NCBI GenBank assembly: GCA_963727845.1
Contig: CAVSHI010000006.1
Location: 496,001-560,000 of the forward strand
Direction of reading: 5' to 3'
Source of the DNA: JBEKTW01 sp963727845
Lineage (GTDB): Bacteria; Bacteroidota; Ignavibacteria; UBA10030; SZUA-254
DNA: 64,000 bases
Shown piece by piece: positions 52,921 through 62,050 of this stretch. Position numbers and translations under genes: made by a program. Every line of letters begins with the position of its first letter. Position 1 is the first letter of the stretch. The notes beneath the pieces are model-generated. The model was not told the origin of the DNA, did no database searches, and saw only the letters and a list, made by a program, of their open reading frames with translations.

Positions 52921-54332
52921 CATTTGCATCTCGCTTGAACAATCCGAAATATCGGAATCCCAAGAACAAGTCTGACGATGTTGCATCGCCACACTTCGAC
53001 GTTGCCGTCCTGGGAGGCGGGCTGAGCGGGCTTGCGGCAGCCGTGAAACTCTCTCTCGGCGGCGCGCACGTCGCTCTCATCGAGAGGGCGGGGAAACTTG
53101 GCGGCCGGTGCTACTCCTACGTCGATGATGCGACGGGCGATGTTGTCGATAACGGCCAGCATGTTCTCGTCGGGGCCTACCATAACACCCTCCAATATCT
53201 TGAGCTGATCGGAACCCGTAGGTTCCTTCGCCGGCAACCGAGGCTGAGTCTCCCCCTGCATCATCCCACAAAAGGATTCTGTAACTTTGAGGTTTCTTCG
53301 CTCCCGAGGCCGTTTCATCTGAGCGCCGGCATGCTCACATTCAAGCTCCTTTCACTTCGTGAGAGGCGGCTGCTGCTTAATGTCGGGCTGGCACTGGGCT
53401 CGTGGACCTCAGCCCTCGAACGGGAGCTTTCTCTGCTGACAATCGAAAAATGGCTCGATACGTTGAATCAATCGGCCGAAGCGAAGAGATGCCTGTGGTA
53501 TCCCGTGGCAGTTTCCATGATGAATGAACATCCGGAGCGTGCCTCGGCGCTCCTTTTCGCCCGCTCGCTTCGAGCGACATTTCTCGGCGGGAAATCGGAT
53601 TCCGCGATTCTTATCCCGCAGGTCGGACAGACCGAACTGTATGCACGGGAAGCCGAGAGGGTCATTTTGGAACACAAGGGGAGTGTCTACCCAAACGCCG
53701 AGGTGGAAAATGTGGAGTTGACGGGTTCTAAGGTGACCGGTGTCAGGTTGAAGAATGGCCGGCACGTAGATGCCGGCCACGTTATCAGCGCACTGCCGTA
53801 TTTCGCGTTGAAGAAGATCATGCCTTCCGGGGTGAGAAACGAAAAACCGTTCGCCGACCTTTCAAAGTTCGAATCTTCACCGATTGTGTCCCTTCATCTC
53901 TGGTTCGACAGGGACTTCATGAATGTCGACTACGTCGGATTGATCGGCCGGACACTCCAGTGGGTGTTCAACCGGAGGAGGATTGTCGGCGATAGCAGGA
54001 GCACGGGATATATCTCTGCGGTTTTGAGCGGCGCCTACGCTATAGTTGACGAACCGAAGGAGAAACTGATCCTGGTCGCGCTTCATGAATTGAAGGATGT
54101 TTTCCCTGCGGCCCGGCAGGCAAAACTCATTCATTCGGTGGTCATAAAGGAAAGGCGGGCGACGTTTTCTGCGACGAATGAAATTGAGCCGTTTCGGCCT
54201 GCGCCGGAGACGCAGGTCAGAAACTTCTATCTTGCCGGCGACTGGACCAACACGGGGCTGCCGGCGACAATCGAAGGTGCCGTCTTGAGTGGTTTCAGGG
54301 CGGCGGAATTGGTGAAGAATGCACTGACGTAG
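52917..54332 (+). CDS. hpnE: Squalene-associated FAD-dependent desaturase HpnE
   Basis: A 471-residue FAD flavoprotein. The dinucleotide-binding motif is VAVLGGGLSGLAAAVKLSLGG, with an E at the end of the beta-alpha-beta unit, and GKLGGRCYSYVDD is the usual amine-oxidase-type next segment. It converts hydroxysqualene to squalene. The start is GTG at 52917, overlapping the hpnD stop. No hopene cyclase gene lies in the window, so the squalene may feed hopanoid or another terpenoid made elsewhere. Confidence 0.92.
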   Translation: MTFASRLNNPKYRNPKNKSDDVASPHFDVAVLGGGLSGLAAAVKLSLGGAHVALIERAGKLGGRCYSYVDDATGDVVDNGQHVLVGAYHNTLQYLELIGTRRFLRRQPRLSLPLHHPTKGFCNFEVSSLPRPFHLSAGMLTFKLLSLRERRLLLNVGLALGSWTSALERELSLLTIEKWLDTLNQSAEAKRCLWYPVAVSMMNEHPERASALLFARSLRATFLGGKSDSAILIPQVGQTELYAREAERVILEHKGSVYPNAEVENVELTGSKVTGVRLKNGRHVDAGHVISALPYFALKKIMPSGVRNEKPFADLSKFESSPIVSLHLWFDRDFMNVDYVGLIGRTLQWVFNRRRIVGDSRSTGYISAVLSGAYAIVDEPKEKLILVALHELKDVFPAARQAKLIHSVVIKERRATFSATNEIEPFRPAPETQVRNFYLAGDWTNTGLPATIEGAVLSGFRAAELVKNALT

Positions 54333-54385
54333 AGTGCTATTCCTTGTGTGTATCTCGGGAATAGACAGCTTCTGTATCGTGGCTG

Positions 54386-54453
54386 TTAACCCTCACCCTG
54401 TCACTCCGTGACATCCCTCTCCCACTGGGAGAGGGAGCGAGGGTGAGGGTTAA
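54386..54453. repeat. Palindromic repeat, possible bidirectional terminator
   Basis: TTAACCCTCACCCT (54386-54399) pairs with AGGGTGAGGGTTAA (54440-54453). Inside it CCCTCTCCCA faces TGGGAGAGGG, making a second arm. Such CCCTCACCCT palindromes are dispersed in many genomes. It lies between the convergent hpnE and the thioredoxin-like gene and could end both transcripts. Confidence 0.7.
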
Positions 54454-54504
54454 GAGTGGCATAACGATCCAACGTCTTGTTAAGACAATTTGAGTGACAC
54501 GACA

Positions 54505-55359
54505 CTAATTCCTTAACAGACGCTTTGCCCGTTTTGTAAAGGGATTCTTCGGGAAGGATTTTTCAAGTACGTCGAGATATTCCCGAGCGCGGATTTCGTT
54601 CAATGCCTGCAGGTTCAATCCTGTGAGCAGAAAGAGCTGCTCCGCACGCAGCGGGCTCACGGGATACTTATCCAGCATGCGTTCCAGCACGTCGATGGCA
54701 GCATGGACTTCATTGAGGGCAATGTAGTCTTTTGCCATCGACATATCGATACGTTCTGAAAGTTGCCGGTCTCTTTTGACGGTGTCCGTATGAATGCTCT
54801 CCCTGTAGTAGGCGTTGCTCACGTCGTATAATTTCAGTTGTTGAAAACTGTCGGCGGCGGCGATCCGCTTGCAGACGCTGTTGGGTGACTTTTCCAACTC
54901 GGTGAGGAGCGAATACACGCTGGAGAGGTCGGTCGGAAGAGCTTCCATTTTCTCCAACATCTCGGGAACTCGGACACGGCCTTCGACCCGCAGAAACACA
55001 TCCCCGGAGATGTCGATGAAGACGGTTGTGGGAAAGTAGCTCACTCTGTAGCGGACGGCCAGCTGCTGGTACCTGTCGTTGCGAATCAGATTGCTGCTCA
55101 GGCGAATCTGTTCGAGATCGAATTTGACGCACTCGAACCTCTGTAACATCTTGACAACGGCTGGCTGGTTCAAGGTTTCACTGTCCATTTCGATGCACTG
55201 CTCATCGGATGACGATTCGAAGTAGAGGAGGATCAATTTGCCTTTGGCAAGGGCATCGACTTTGGCATCGTCGAAGTTCCTCCGCCATTCCGCCTGCTGG
55301 CAGTGTGCAACCGCCGGCAACAAGAACGCGACGGCAAGGATGAAGGTCATCCGACGCAT
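54505..55359 (-). CDS. Exported thioredoxin-fold protein lacking a CxxC motif
   Basis: A 284-residue protein with a signal peptide (FILAVAFLLPAVAHCQQ). The N-terminal half has a thioredoxin-like fold (KLILLYFESSSDEQCIEMDSET, then YFPTTVFIDISGDVFLRVEG with the cis-Pro Y/P turn). The site that normally holds CxxC reads DEQC, so only one cysteine is left. The C-terminal half is helical and repeat-like. The ATG at 55359 gives a clean signal peptide; the frame is open further upstream, but that region is a terminator hairpin. A role in envelope folding or binding is inferred. Confidence 0.75.
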   Translation of the reverse strand: MRRMTFILAVAFLLPAVAHCQQAEWRRNFDDAKVDALAKGKLILLYFESSSDEQCIEMDSETLNQPAVVKMLQRFECVKFDLEQIRLSSNLIRNDRYQQLAVRYRVSYFPTTVFIDISGDVFLRVEGRVRVPEMLEKMEALPTDLSSVYSLLTELEKSPNSVCKRIAAADSFQQLKLYDVSNAYYRESIHTDTVKRDRQLSERIDMSMAKDYIALNEVHAAIDVLERMLDKYPVSPLRAEQLFLLTGLNLQALNEIRAREYLDVLEKSFPKNPFTKRAKRLLRN

Positions 55360-55390
55360 AAATGAAAGATAACACATTTGTACTTGTAGG

Positions 55391-55433
55391 GCAAAAAGAA
55401 ACGACACGCTGTAGATTACAACGTGTCGTTTCT
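55391..55433 (-). terminator. Rho-independent terminator downstream of nrdJ
   Basis: On the - strand AGAAACGACACG pairs perfectly with CGTGTCGTTTCT (12 base pairs, arms at 55397-55408 and 55422-55433) and is followed by TTTTG. It is 138 bases past the nrdJ stop and just before the thioredoxin-like gene. Confidence 0.85.
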
Positions 55434-55570
55434 CTATTCTTGATCCGCTAAGAAAGGATCGGATTCTTTCCCGGATATCAATCGCTACGGGTTGTTTCCT
55501 CGCTTCTCAATGCTACGAGCATCCGTTCGTTTCCCCGTCCCGCCAGAAAACAGCGGGATGTTCGCAGACA

Positions 55571-58339
55571 TTAGGAACATCCTGAGGTCTCTCCACAGTT
55601 CACGCATTTGTAGCAGCTTCCACTGCGCACCATGATGCTTCCGCACGCGTGGCAGGGAGGAGCGTCGGACTGCGCTTGAAACACCTCGCGTTCGGCCTTT
55701 TCGTTAATCGTGCTGGAGTGAAAAGAGGGCTGCTCCTTTGCCACGTGGGCCGAATCCACGGTTGTGACAGGGAACTCGTTTCCGTTGTCCATGTTTGTCG
55801 GCTGATCTTCGGGAGGCAGAAACTTCTTTCCCAGCCATCTGAAGATATAGTCGCAGACGGATTTTGCGATCGGGATGTCCTTGTTTCCGGTGAACCCGCT
55901 CGGCTCGAATCGCATATGGGAAAATTTCTCGACGAGAACACGCAGCGGTACGCCGTACTGCAATGCCATCGACACGGCTGTCGCGAAGGCATCCATCAAT
56001 CCGGAGATGGTTGAGCCTTCTTTCGACATCGTGATGAATATCTCTCCGGGCGTTCCGTCTTCGTACAATCCGACGGTAATGTAGCCTTCGTGGTTGGCGA
56101 TTGACAATTTGTGCGTGATAGCCTGCCGCTCGTCAGGAAGCCGGCGGCGCACGGCGCGCCGTTTTCCCGTGCCGGCGGAGTGGTCAAGGCTCGTACTCAG
56201 CGGTTGCGTTCGCTTGCAACCATCCCGGTATATGGCAATTGCCTTCAGGCCGAGTCGCCACGCCTCAGCGTACGTGTTGCCGATGTCTTCGGGTGTCACA
56301 TCCGAGGGCATGTTGACGGTTTTTGAGATCGCACCCGACAGGAACGGCTGGGTGGATGCCATCATTTTCACATGTCCCATATAATGAATCGTGCGCTCAC
56401 CCTTAGCCGGTTTGAAAGCGCAATCGAAAATTGGGAGATGTTCGGCCTTCATGTGTGGAGCGCCCTCAATGGTATCGTTCTTGTCGATAAAGGCAATGAT
56501 GTGTTCGATTTGCTCGTCGATGTAACCGAGTTTTTTTAGGGCCAGTGGCACAGTGTTATTCACGATCTTTATCATACCACCGCCGACGAGCTTCTTGTAC
56601 TTGACCAGGGCAATATCTGGCTCGACACCGGTGGTGTCACAATCCATCATGAAGCCGATCGTGCCTGTCGGTGCAAGAACCGTGGCTTGTGAATTGCGGA
56701 AGCCGCGCTCCCGGCCGATCGCATACGCGTCGTCCCACACCTTGCGGGCAGCGGTCAGCAAGTCTCCCGGAACATATCGATCCTTGACTTCGTCCGCGGC
56801 CAGGCCGTGCATCTTTATCACACGAAGCATCGGCTCGCGATTCTTATCAAAACCATTGAACGGTCCGACCTCTTTTGAAATAACAGCCGATTGTTTGTAC
56901 GCCTGTCCGCACATCAGGGCTGTGACTGCCGAAGCGTACGAGCGTCCTTCATCGCTGTCATACGGGAGGCCGCGTGCCATGAGCAGGGCGCCAAGGTTTG
57001 CGTATCCTAATCCGAGAGGTCGATAGTCGTGACTGTTCTGCGCGATCTTCGGCGTAGGATAGCTGGCGTTGTCGACTTCGAACTCCTGCGCAGTAATAGT
57101 GATTGTGACTGCATGGCAGAATGCTTCGGTGTTAAACTCGCCGTCCTCGGTCCGGAATTTCATCAGATTGAGTGACGCCAGATTACACGCGGTGTCGTCG
57201 AGGAACATGTACTCGCTGCAGGGATTCGACGCATTGATGGGAGCGGAATTCGGGCAGGTGTGCCAGTTGTTGATGGTTGTGTGAAATTGCATGCCGGGGT
57301 CGCCGCAGACCCATGCAGCTTCCGCCATTTCCTTCATGAGATCGCGCGCCCGGTACGTATCCATTAGCTGGCCGCCGTTGACCGATCTGGTCGTCCAGCT
57401 CTTGTCCTCGAGACTTGCACGCATAAACTCGTCGGTTACGCGAACTGAATGATTCGCATTTTGATAAAACACCGAATCATACGCGCCGCCGGGGACGTTG
57501 AATCCGCCGTCGTAGCCTGCGTCGATCAGAGACCACGCCTTTTTTTCTTCGTCGGCTTTGCACTTGATGAAATCAAGAATGTCTGGATGGTCGGCATTGA
57601 GGATGACCATCTTCGCCGCGCGACGGGTTTTGCCGCCGGACTTGATGACTCCGGCAAAGGCATCATAACCTCTCATGAACGAGACCGGGCCCGAAGCCGT
57701 ACCGCCGCCCGAAAGTCCTTCGCGGGACGACCGCAGCGTGGAGAGGTTCGACCCCGTTCCGGAACCCCATTTGAAAAGCCTTCCCTCGGTCTTCGCGAGC
57801 TCCAGAATGGAATCCATCGTGTCCTGCACGGAGTTGATGAAGCAGGCAGAGCACTGCGGCTTCTCTTCGATGCCGCAATTGAACCATACGGGACTGTTGA
57901 ACGACATGTACTGGTTGACGAGCATGAAGGTGAGTTCTGCATAGAAGGTTTCGGCATCTTCTTCTGAAGTGAAGTAGCCGCCGCTCCGTCCCCATCCCGT
58001 CATCGTGCGGGCGACGCGCTCAACTATTTGCTTCACACTGTATTCCCGATCCGGCGACCCGAGAGGGCCGTGGAAGTATTTTGAGGCGACAACGTTGGTT
58101 GCCGTTATCGACCACGATTTCGGAACCTCCACATCCTTCTGTTCAAAAATCGTCTCGCCTTTTTCGTTGCTGATAACCGCGGCGCGAAGCTCCCATTCGA
58201 TTTCGTCGAACGGATGCGTACCCGGTTTTGTGAATAACCGTTTGAATGATAGTCCTTTTGTCCGCCGGCCGGTCTCCGTTTGCTTCGAACCTACAACTAC
58301 GTTTCCTTCAGCGCCTGGACTTGTTTCTGGACTTGCCAT
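55571..58339 (-). CDS. nrdJ: Vitamin B12-dependent ribonucleotide reductase
   Basis: A 922-residue class II reductase that makes deoxyribonucleotides with adenosylcobalamin and needs no oxygen. Seen: SPVWFNCG, NPCSEYMFLDDTACNLASLNL and APTGTIGFMMDCDTTG of the catalytic barrel. A C-terminal DUF-like part follows, and the last residues hold cysteine pairs (CHACG, CYKCVNCG) for redox or zinc. The ATG at 58339 has GGAGAG upstream. A promoter, a possible NrdR site and a terminator flank it. Confidence 0.97.
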   Translation of the reverse strand: MASPETSPGAEGNVVVGSKQTETGRRTKGLSFKRLFTKPGTHPFDEIEWELRAAVISNEKGETIFEQKDVEVPKSWSITATNVVASKYFHGPLGSPDREYSVKQIVERVARTMTGWGRSGGYFTSEEDAETFYAELTFMLVNQYMSFNSPVWFNCGIEEKPQCSACFINSVQDTMDSILELAKTEGRLFKWGSGTGSNLSTLRSSREGLSGGGTASGPVSFMRGYDAFAGVIKSGGKTRRAAKMVILNADHPDILDFIKCKADEEKKAWSLIDAGYDGGFNVPGGAYDSVFYQNANHSVRVTDEFMRASLEDKSWTTRSVNGGQLMDTYRARDLMKEMAEAAWVCGDPGMQFHTTINNWHTCPNSAPINASNPCSEYMFLDDTACNLASLNLMKFRTEDGEFNTEAFCHAVTITITAQEFEVDNASYPTPKIAQNSHDYRPLGLGYANLGALLMARGLPYDSDEGRSYASAVTALMCGQAYKQSAVISKEVGPFNGFDKNREPMLRVIKMHGLAADEVKDRYVPGDLLTAARKVWDDAYAIGRERGFRNSQATVLAPTGTIGFMMDCDTTGVEPDIALVKYKKLVGGGMIKIVNNTVPLALKKLGYIDEQIEHIIAFIDKNDTIEGAPHMKAEHLPIFDCAFKPAKGERTIHYMGHVKMMASTQPFLSGAISKTVNMPSDVTPEDIGNTYAEAWRLGLKAIAIYRDGCKRTQPLSTSLDHSAGTGKRRAVRRRLPDERQAITHKLSIANHEGYITVGLYEDGTPGEIFITMSKEGSTISGLMDAFATAVSMALQYGVPLRVLVEKFSHMRFEPSGFTGNKDIPIAKSVCDYIFRWLGKKFLPPEDQPTNMDNGNEFPVTTVDSAHVAKEQPSFHSSTINEKAEREVFQAQSDAPPCHACGSIMVRSGSCYKCVNCGETSGCS

Positions 58340-58518
58340 TAATTATGCTCTCCTATTGCAGACTGGTTTGTAAACTCGCTTGGATTAACTTCAGTAATAA
58401 GCCGGGCCTGCGAACAGAGCTACTGCCCGGCAAAATTAACACAAATTTCATGATGCTGTTTCCGCTCCATTTTGGGAGAGCGACGTCCCCTGAATCCCCT
58501 TGTCCTCGTTCTTAGTGC

Positions 58519-58534
58519 AACAAATATATTGAGT
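58519..58534 (-). promoter_or_regulatory. Possible NrdR box overlapping the nrdJ -10
   Basis: On the - strand ACTCAATATATTTGTT matches the NrdR box pattern (acaCwAtATaTwGtgt) at 12 of 16 positions and overlaps the -10 element, the usual place for this repressor of reductase genes. A second box, common in tandem, was not found, so it is tentative. Confidence 0.4.
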
Positions 58535-58551
58535 TGTGGACAAGAAGTCAA
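58523..58551 (-). promoter_or_regulatory. Promoter of nrdJ
   Basis: On the - strand TTGACT (58551-58546), 17 bases, then TATATT (58528-58523), continuing as TATATTTG. This fits both sigma-70 spacing and the Bacteroidetes -7 pattern TAnnTTTG. Confidence 0.65.
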
Positions 58552-58638
58552 GTGAAAAATGAAAAAAATTTTCTGAGCGATGGATAATTCAACACAATGT
58601 TACTGTGTAACTCCAAAAGCGACAACGAATTTACCGGT

Positions 58639-58666
58639 TTGACAACATTCAAGCACGAACAAGAAT
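58639..58666 (+). promoter_or_regulatory. Possible promoter of the acyl-CoA synthetase gene
   Basis: TTGACA (58639-58644), 16 bases, then AAGAAT (58661-58666, four of six -10 positions). It is about 100 bases before the start codon. Confidence 0.35.
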
Positions 58667-58765
58667 TCGCCACAAGAAAATTGGGGCATGATGAGTGTCC
58701 TCTTGCTTTTCATCCTGAAGGAAGTTAATTTGGACACAATTAAGCGATACCAGACAATAAGAGGA

Positions 58766-60588
58766 ATGATGGGACTAGCCGCGGAGTTTTCTACAATTAC
58801 TGAGATGTTCGACAACGTCACAAGGACATTTGCAGGCGCGCAGCGACCGGCGCTGAGGCATAAGAAGGGGGAAGAATATGTCGGGACTTTCCTACGCCGC
58901 GTTACGCAGGAATGTGGAAACTCTCACCCGCGGGCTGTCGGTGCTTGGCGTAAAGAGGGGCGATCACATTGCCCTCATATCGGAAAATCGACCCGAGTGG
59001 ATAATCTCCGACATGGCGATGCTGTCGCTGGGAGCCGTCAACGTTCCGCTCTATACGATCCTCAGTCCCAAACAGATTGAGTTTATTCTCAATGATGCAA
59101 AGGTGAGTTACGTCATAGTCTCGAATCAACTCCAGCTCAATAAGGTGACCGCTGTTTCCCGGAACGTGAAAACGCTGAAAAAAATAATTTTGATGAATGA
59201 CCAGGAAGACAACGAAACCGGAGGAGTACTCGCCTACGCGAAGCTGATGAACCTCGGGAACAAAGCCGGCACGGAACATCGCGAAGCCGTCGAACGGGAG
59301 CGAGAGCGGATTGGGCCCGATGACCTCATCACAATCATCTACACCTCCGGGACGACTGGCAACCCAAAAGGTGTCATGCTGACGCACAAGAACCTGGTGA
59401 GCAATATCCACGCTTCGGCTGCGGTGATTCCCATTACGTCCGAAAGTGTCCTGCTGTCATTTCTTCCGTTTTGCCATTCCTTTGAGCGCATGGCAGGGTA
59501 CTATACTGCCATGGCGTGTGGAGCTACGATTGCATTTGCCGAGAGTATTGAAACTGTCCCACAAAACCTCCTGGAAATCCGTCCAACCTTTGTCACTGCG
59601 GTTCCACGGTTCTTTGAGCGCATGCACACGCGACTTCAGAAGCAAGTTGCCTCCCAGCCCGTTTTTCAAAGGCGGATTTTCGAATGGGCAGTTGGCATTG
59701 GCAAAGAATATGTTCATGCGAGAAAGCAAAAATCCTTCTCATGGATGCTGAGGCTGAAACGCGGGCTCGCGGAAATCCTGGTTTTTCGCAAGATCAAAAG
59801 CCGGCTTGGAGGCAGAATTGAGTACTTTGTATCGGGCGGCGCGGCATTGTCGCACGAGCTGGGTGAATTTTTTGATGCGCTCGGCATCCTCGTCATTGAA
59901 GGATATGGTTTGACTGAATCGTCTCCGGTAATCAGCGCCAATCGCGTTGAAAATTACCGGCACGGGACTGTCGGTTTTCCCATCCCGGGTGTTGATGTGA
60001 AGATCGCAAGCGACGGGGAGATCCTGGCACGCGGCCCGAATGTGATGAAGGGATACTGGAACAATCCGCAGGCGACGGCGGAAGCAATCGGCGCCGGAGG
60101 ATGGTTGCACACCGGGGACATAGGCCACTTCGACAGCGACGGATTCCTGGTCATCACCGACCGCAAGAAGCACATTTTTGTGAGCTTCGGGCGGAAAAAA
60201 CATCGCGCCGCAGCCTATTGAAAGCCTGTTCCTGCAGAGCGAGTACATCGACCAGATTGTGCTCATCGGCGACAGGCGCATGTTCTGCAGCGCGCTTGTT
60301 GTCCCGCACTTCGACGTTATTAAGGAGTACGCTTCCCGGCATAACATTTCGCATTCCTCCAACGAAGATCTCGTCCTCTCTGATGAGATCCACCGGCTTA
60401 TTCAGGAGGAAATAAATCGATTCCAGAAGGACCTCGCGCAATTCGAGCGGGTTCGGAAATTCACCCTGCTCAGTCAACCGCTCACGATTGACAACGGTGA
60501 AGTGACCCCGACCCTCAAGATCCGGCGCGGAGTGGTGGAGGAAAAATTCCGGCAACAGATTGAAAAAATGTATGAACAGGTGATGTGA
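58766..60588 (+). CDS. Long-chain acyl-CoA synthetase, with two frameshifts
   Basis: The gene is spread over three frames. Frame 1 reads AQRPALRHKKGEEYVG and shifts near 58886, where removing A gives LSYAALRRNVETLTRG. The middle frame holds the AMP-binding motif TIIYTSGTTGNPKG, GYGLTESSPV and the TGDIG and ITDRKKH motifs. A second shift near 60186, where removing a T gives SSGGKNIAPQPIESLFL, leads to the C-terminal lid domain. With both repaired the enzyme is 606 residues, normal for fatty-acid activation. The start is taken as ATG 58766, with 58769 possible. Confidence 0.88.
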
Positions 60589-60692
60589 GAAACGGGTGCC
60601 GTCCCGCTCTCACGAACGCCACGCGGTGACGAACCCCCGCCTGCCCAAAGCAATGTTTTGTTGCGGCGGGCAGGATTTCGTGACCGAAGATG

Positions 60693-60737
60693 TTGGTGTC
60701 ACGGTGCGGACCGCGACACCAACGTACAGGCTTTTTG
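60693..60737 (+). terminator. Likely terminator after the acyl-CoA synthetase
   Basis: TTGGTGTC-A-CGGT-GCGG-ACCG-C-GACACCAA (60693-60722) forms a 12-pair stem with one A-C mismatch. A T-rich stretch (CTTTTTGATTTT) starts 9 bases later. It separates the synthetase from the membrane-protein gene. Confidence 0.65.
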
Positions 60738-60780
60738 ATTTTATGAATGAAGTAAGAGCATCTTTGGAAAAGATCACGCA

Positions 60781-61903
60781 ATGAATCAAGCGTACACGCT
60801 GGCGGGAGAGGCACGTACCGGCCTCGCGACAGAAAAACTCTGGCTGAGAAGCAAGAGTTGGGACCTGTCGTTCATAAGTTTGAGCTCCGTTCTGGTTGCA
60901 GTTCCCATTCTCACCTATCTCTTTGCCAACCAGGCGACGCCCTCGATCAATAGCTTGCTGGCTACGCTGGGAATCCACTATACCTGGGACGATGATGCGA
61001 GCCGCAATCTGGTGAACGGCACAATCGCTCTCTTCATTGGCGGTCCACATATGTACGCAACATATACCAGGACTGCCCTGGACAAGAGCTTTTCGAGGAA
61101 GCACAAATTGTTTCTTCTCCTCTCGTTGATCATACCCTGTTGGAGTGATCGTTCTCGGGGTCTGGAATTTTCAGTTCCTTATTTCATTTTTCTTCTTCTG
61201 GGCGTCGGTGCACGTCATGCATCAAATTGCCTTCATCATGGAATGCTACAACAAAAAGGCGAAAGTTTCGTTGTCGAAAATGTCCCGAATCATCGATTAT
61301 GCCGTGGTGTTTTCAAGCCTCGCTCCGATTGCGACGTACAAATTCGTCCGCGGCGAATTCATCATCGGGGCCAATGTGATCTTCTTCCCTGATTTCCTCA
61401 AAACGGATTATCTGTTCTACTTTGTCACGGCATTTTTTGTCGCATCGCTGGTTATGTTCGTCTGGAAAACGGCGAACGAAGTCAGGGCAGGGGCGGCAAA
61501 TTATCCCAAAATCCTGTTAATGTCCATCACTGTTGTCATCGCATTCTTTGTCCCCGCATTCCCAAACCTGGATGTAGCCTTCCAGGGATTTAATGCGTGG
61601 CATTCATTTCAGTATCTGGGACTGACCTACTACATCAATAGGTTGAGGCACGAGCGGGGCGAAATCGGCACAAGATTCATCGACAAAATGTCGCGGGAAG
61701 GGAAGACGTGGATGTACTACTCCTTCCATGTCGGGTTAACGTCCGTGGCGGTCGCCATTATCGCTATCCTGATATACTTCAGCCGGGGGCTTGGACTGTC
61801 GTTTGACCAGTGTTACTACATCGTTGTCCTCTCGTTCCTCCTCATGCATTATCTGCACGACCATCTGCTGTTTACCAAGCCGGAAGCTATTCTCGTGAAT
61901 TGA
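60781..61903 (+). CDS. Polytopic membrane protein of unknown function, frameshifted
   Basis: No family recognised. The first frame (membrane segments around ISLSSVLVAVPILTYLF and TIALFIGGPHMYATYTRTALD) ends out of register after LLLSLIIPC. The +1 frame from about 61141 continues GVIVLGVWNFQFLISFFFFW to the end at 61903. Deleting one T at 61140/61141 gives 373 residues with about nine membrane segments. Histidines recur within or near spans (GGPHMY, HVMHQIAF, AWHSFQYLGL, HYLHDHLLF), as in membrane di-metal oxygenases or desaturases, but no family match can be claimed. It follows the acyl-CoA synthetase. Confidence 0.6.
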
Positions 61904-62050
61904 TGCTCGCTCGCGGGTCTCCATATCCCGCCAGTTGCTGCCCGCATCGTTCTTCGCTTCGGGATTCGATGTCATCAGTCTCTTTGATTCCTCCTTCAAT
62001 GTTCATATATTTCTCACCTCAGAAGCGTTGTCACAGGCACATGGAAAGCG

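Larger units (their letters stand above)
58340..58765. other. Intergenic leader region between nrdJ and the acyl-CoA synthetase
   Basis: No gene is visible. On the - strand the region holds the nrdJ promoter (58523-58551) and a leader with a hairpin (arms GCCGGGC at 58401-58407 and GCCCGGC at 58425-58431). On the + strand it holds a possible promoter for the acyl-CoA synthetase (58639-58666). No cobalamin riboswitch signature was recognised in the leader. Confidence 0.55.

Noticed and set aside
58340..58560. Cobalamin riboswitch before nrdJ
   Set aside because: The leader has a promoter and one small hairpin, but the conserved B12-box sequence was not recognised.
60596..60784. Small frame between the acyl-CoA synthetase and the membrane-protein gene
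   Set aside because: It covers the hairpin terminator and shows no family or signal; treated as noise.
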